The position numbers and the translations under genes are program-made. This document shows, piece by piece, positions 62,424 to 64,000 of a DNA stretch of 64,000 nucleotides. The notes under the pieces are model-generated. The model was given only the letters and a program-made list of their open reading frames with translations, had not been told where the DNA came from and did not search any database. Each line of letters opens with the position of its first letter. Position 1 is the stretch's first letter. This DNA comes from Burkholderiaceae bacterium (GTDB lineage Bacteria > Pseudomonadota > Gammaproteobacteria > Burkholderiales > Burkholderiaceae_E), in the NCBI GenBank assembly GCA_021166725.1, contig JAJPES010000053.1, positions 1 to 64,000 of the forward strand, in the 5' to 3' direction.

Positions 62424-64000
62424 GTGCATTCGATCGACTATCCGCAAGTCTTCGACGTCATCGTCGTCGGAGGAGGGCATGCGGGCACCGAAGCGGCACT
62501 CGCTGCCGCGCGGATGGGGGCGCGCACGCTGTTGCTGACGCACAGCATCGAAACGCTCGGCCAGATGTCGTGCAATCCATCGATCGGCGGCATCGGCAAA
62601 GGGCACCTGGTGAAGGAGGTCGATGCGCTGGGTGGCGCGATGGCGCTCGCCACCGACGATGCGGGGATCCAGTTTCGAATCCTGAACCGCAGTAAAGGTC
62701 CCGCCGTGCGTGCGACCCGGGCGCAGGCCGACCGCGTTCTCTATCGGCAGGCGATCCGCTCGCGAATCGAGGGTCAACCGAACCTGTGGTTGTTCCAGCA
62801 AGCCGTCGACGATCTGATGCTCGACGGCGACCGCGTTGCGGGCGCCGTCACGCAACTCGGCGTGCGATTCAGGGCGCGTACGGTCGTGCTCACCGCCGGC
62901 ACTTTTCTCAACGGACTCGTGCACGTCGGGCTCTCGCATCATCCGGCTGGACGTGCCGGCGACCCGCCGTCGATTTCGCTCGGCCGGCGCCTGAAGGAAC
63001 TGAAGCTGCCGCAGGGGCGCCTGAAGACCGGAACGCCGCCGCGCATCGACGGACGGACGATCGACTTCTCGCGTTGCGACGAGCAGCCGGGAGATCTCGA
63101 TCCGGTGCCGGTCTTCTCGTTTCTCGGTCGCCCGGAGCAGCATCCGCGCCAGTTGCCCTGCTGGGTGACGCATACCAACGAGCGAACGCACGAGATCATC
63201 CGGGGCGGACTGGACCGCAGCCCGCTCTACACAGGGGTGATCGACGGCATCGGACCGCGCTACTGCCCGTCCATCGAGGACAAGATCCAGCGCTTTCGCG
63301 ACAAGAACGCGCACCAGATCTTCCTCGAGCCCGAAGGCCTGACGACGCACGAGTTCTACCCGAACGGCGTCTCGACCAGCCTGCCTTTCGACGTCCAACT
63401 CGAGATGGTGCGCTCGATCGCCGGCCTGGAAAACGCGCATCTTCTGCGCCCGGGATACGCGATCGAATACGATTATTTCGATCCGCGCGCGTTGCGCCGT
63501 TCGCTCGAAACGCGAGCGATCGGCGGGCTGTTCTTCGCGGGTCAGATCAACGGCACCACCGGCTACGAGGAGGCGGCGGCGCAGGGTCTGCTGGCGGGGA
63601 TCAACGCGGCGCTGCAGGTGCAGGAGCGCGATCCCTGGTGTCCGCGGCGCGACGAGGCCTATCTCGGCGTTCTCGTCGACGACCTGGTGTCGCGCGGCGT
63701 GACCGAGCCCTACCGGATGTTCACCAGCCGCGCCGAATATCGGCTCAGTCTGCGCGAAGACAATGCCGATCTGCGGCTGACGGCGGCGGGACGATCGCTC
63801 GGTTGCGTCGACGACGAGCGCTGGGCGGCCTTCGAGAGCAAGCGCGAGGCCATCGAGCGGGAGTTGCAACGGATGCGCGGTACGCGGCTCGGCTCGCTGC
63901 CGACGAGTGCCGAGATCGAGCGGCTCGCGCTCGATCGCGAGCAGTCTCTTGCCGATCTGATGCGCCGGCCCGAGTTCGACTACGACGCCCTCGCGCGCCT
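62424..64000 (+). CDS. mnmG: tRNA uridine-5-carboxymethylaminomethyl modification enzyme, 5' part
   Basis: The open frame runs off the right edge after about 525 codons of an expected ~620-650. It encodes MnmG (GidA), the FAD protein that with MnmE modifies U34 of certain tRNAs. Clear features are [21 protein letters not shown] (FAD fold), [47 protein letters not shown] and [17 protein letters not shown]. The GTG at 62424 is preferred: similarity begins a few codons later and the -10 leaves no room for an earlier start. No ribosome site is obvious. Confidence 0.96.
   Translation, partial: MHSIDYPQVFDVIVVGGGHAGTEAALAAARMGARTLLLTHSIETLGQMSCNPSIGGIGKGHLVKEVDALGGAMALATDDAGIQFRILNRSKGPAVRATRAQADRVLYRQAIRSRIEGQPNLWLFQQAVDDLMLDGDRVAGAVTQLGVRFRARTVVLTAGTFLNGLVHVGLSHHPAGRAGDPPSISLGRRLKELKLPQGRLKTGTPPRIDGRTIDFSRCDEQPGDLDPVPVFSFLGRPEQHPRQLPCWVTHTNERTHEIIRGGLDRSPLYTGVIDGIGPRYCPSIEDKIQRFRDKNAHQIFLEPEGLTTHEFYPNGVSTSLPFDVQLEMVRSIAGLENAHLLRPGYAIEYDYFDPRALRRSLETRAIGGLFFAGQINGTTGYEEAAAQGLLAGINAALQVQERDPWCPRRDEAYLGVLVDDLVSRGVTEPYRMFTSRAEYRLSLREDNADLRLTAAGRSLGCVDDERWAAFESKREAIERELQRMRGTRLGSLPTSAEIERLALDREQSLADLMRRPEFDYDALAR

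Noticed and set aside
1-64000. Insertion sequences, prophage, CRISPR arrays, tRNA and rRNA genes
   Set aside because: No transposase motifs, spaced direct repeats, cloverleaf or rRNA signatures were noticed on either strand; coding density is uninterrupted.

Overview
The window is uniformly GC-rich, densely packed and free of mobile elements, tRNA, rRNA or CRISPR. Abundant TRAP transporters, IclR and LysR regulators, acyl-CoA enzymes and a GTP-type PEP carboxykinase suggest a metabolically versatile betaproteobacterium, probably Burkholderiales (inference; no marker gene was compared). The right edge carries mnmG and three parS-like 16-mers, which places it close to the chromosome origin.

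Region A (0.2-12.3 kb): a YeiH-type exporter overlaps an IclR regulator on the plus strand. A long minus-strand operon follows: CaiB-type CoA-transferase, two complete TRAP transporters in tandem (DctP-Q-M and Q-M-P), enoyl-CoA hydratase, acyl-CoA dehydrogenase and a second IclR regulator. A palindrome overlaps its probable -10. This reads as uptake and CoA-dependent beta-oxidation of one or more organic acids.

Region B (12.3-22.5 kb): a TSUP anion exporter, a TauABC/SsuABC-like ABC importer and a three-part biotin carboxylase (AccB, AccC, and a pyruvate-carboxylase-type carboxyltransferase without its own biotin domain) run on the minus strand. Divergently from accB run a beta-keto acid cleavage enzyme (BKACE), a CoA-acylating aldehyde dehydrogenase resembling the sulfoacetaldehyde type, and a hotdog thioesterase. 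The shared intergenic region has two near-identical repeats, one a clean TTTCG-N5-CGAAA palindrome, and two overlapping promoters. This looks like an uncharacterised catabolic module, possibly for an organosulfonate.

Region C (22.5-38.5 kb): a 12.6 kb minus-strand operon holds enoyl-CoA hydratase, a thiolase-like protein lacking the catalytic Cys with a DUF35 partner, a TAXI-type TRAP system, a DsbA-family isomerase, glutaryl-CoA dehydrogenase, an ADP-forming acyl-CoA synthetase, a two-subunit CoA-transferase and another acyl-CoA dehydrogenase. A LysR regulator is divergent. An orphan CoxL-like molybdenum subunit follows.

Region D (38.7-52.1 kb): a PEBP-family protein, then a plus-strand run beginning with an ABC exporter fused to a degenerate kinase-like ATPase domain and an intact receiver domain. 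Next come an unknown protein, GT4 glycosyltransferase, SDR, HAD-IIIA (GmhB-like) phosphatase, two GT9 heptosyltransferase-like proteins and another glycosyltransferase, suggesting a surface heptose/glycan locus. An opposing operon has a hydratase, a 58-aa membrane protein and an unknown 409-aa protein; a TSUP exporter is divergent.

Region E (52.4-64.0 kb): pckG with a hairpin-rich leader, a CbiM/ECF-like permease, pdxA, two aldehyde dehydrogenases (MmsA- and GabD-like), a zinc alcohol dehydrogenase, an L-2-hydroxyglutarate dehydrogenase-like flavoprotein, a DUF2892 membrane protein, parS-like sites and the 5' part of mnmG.
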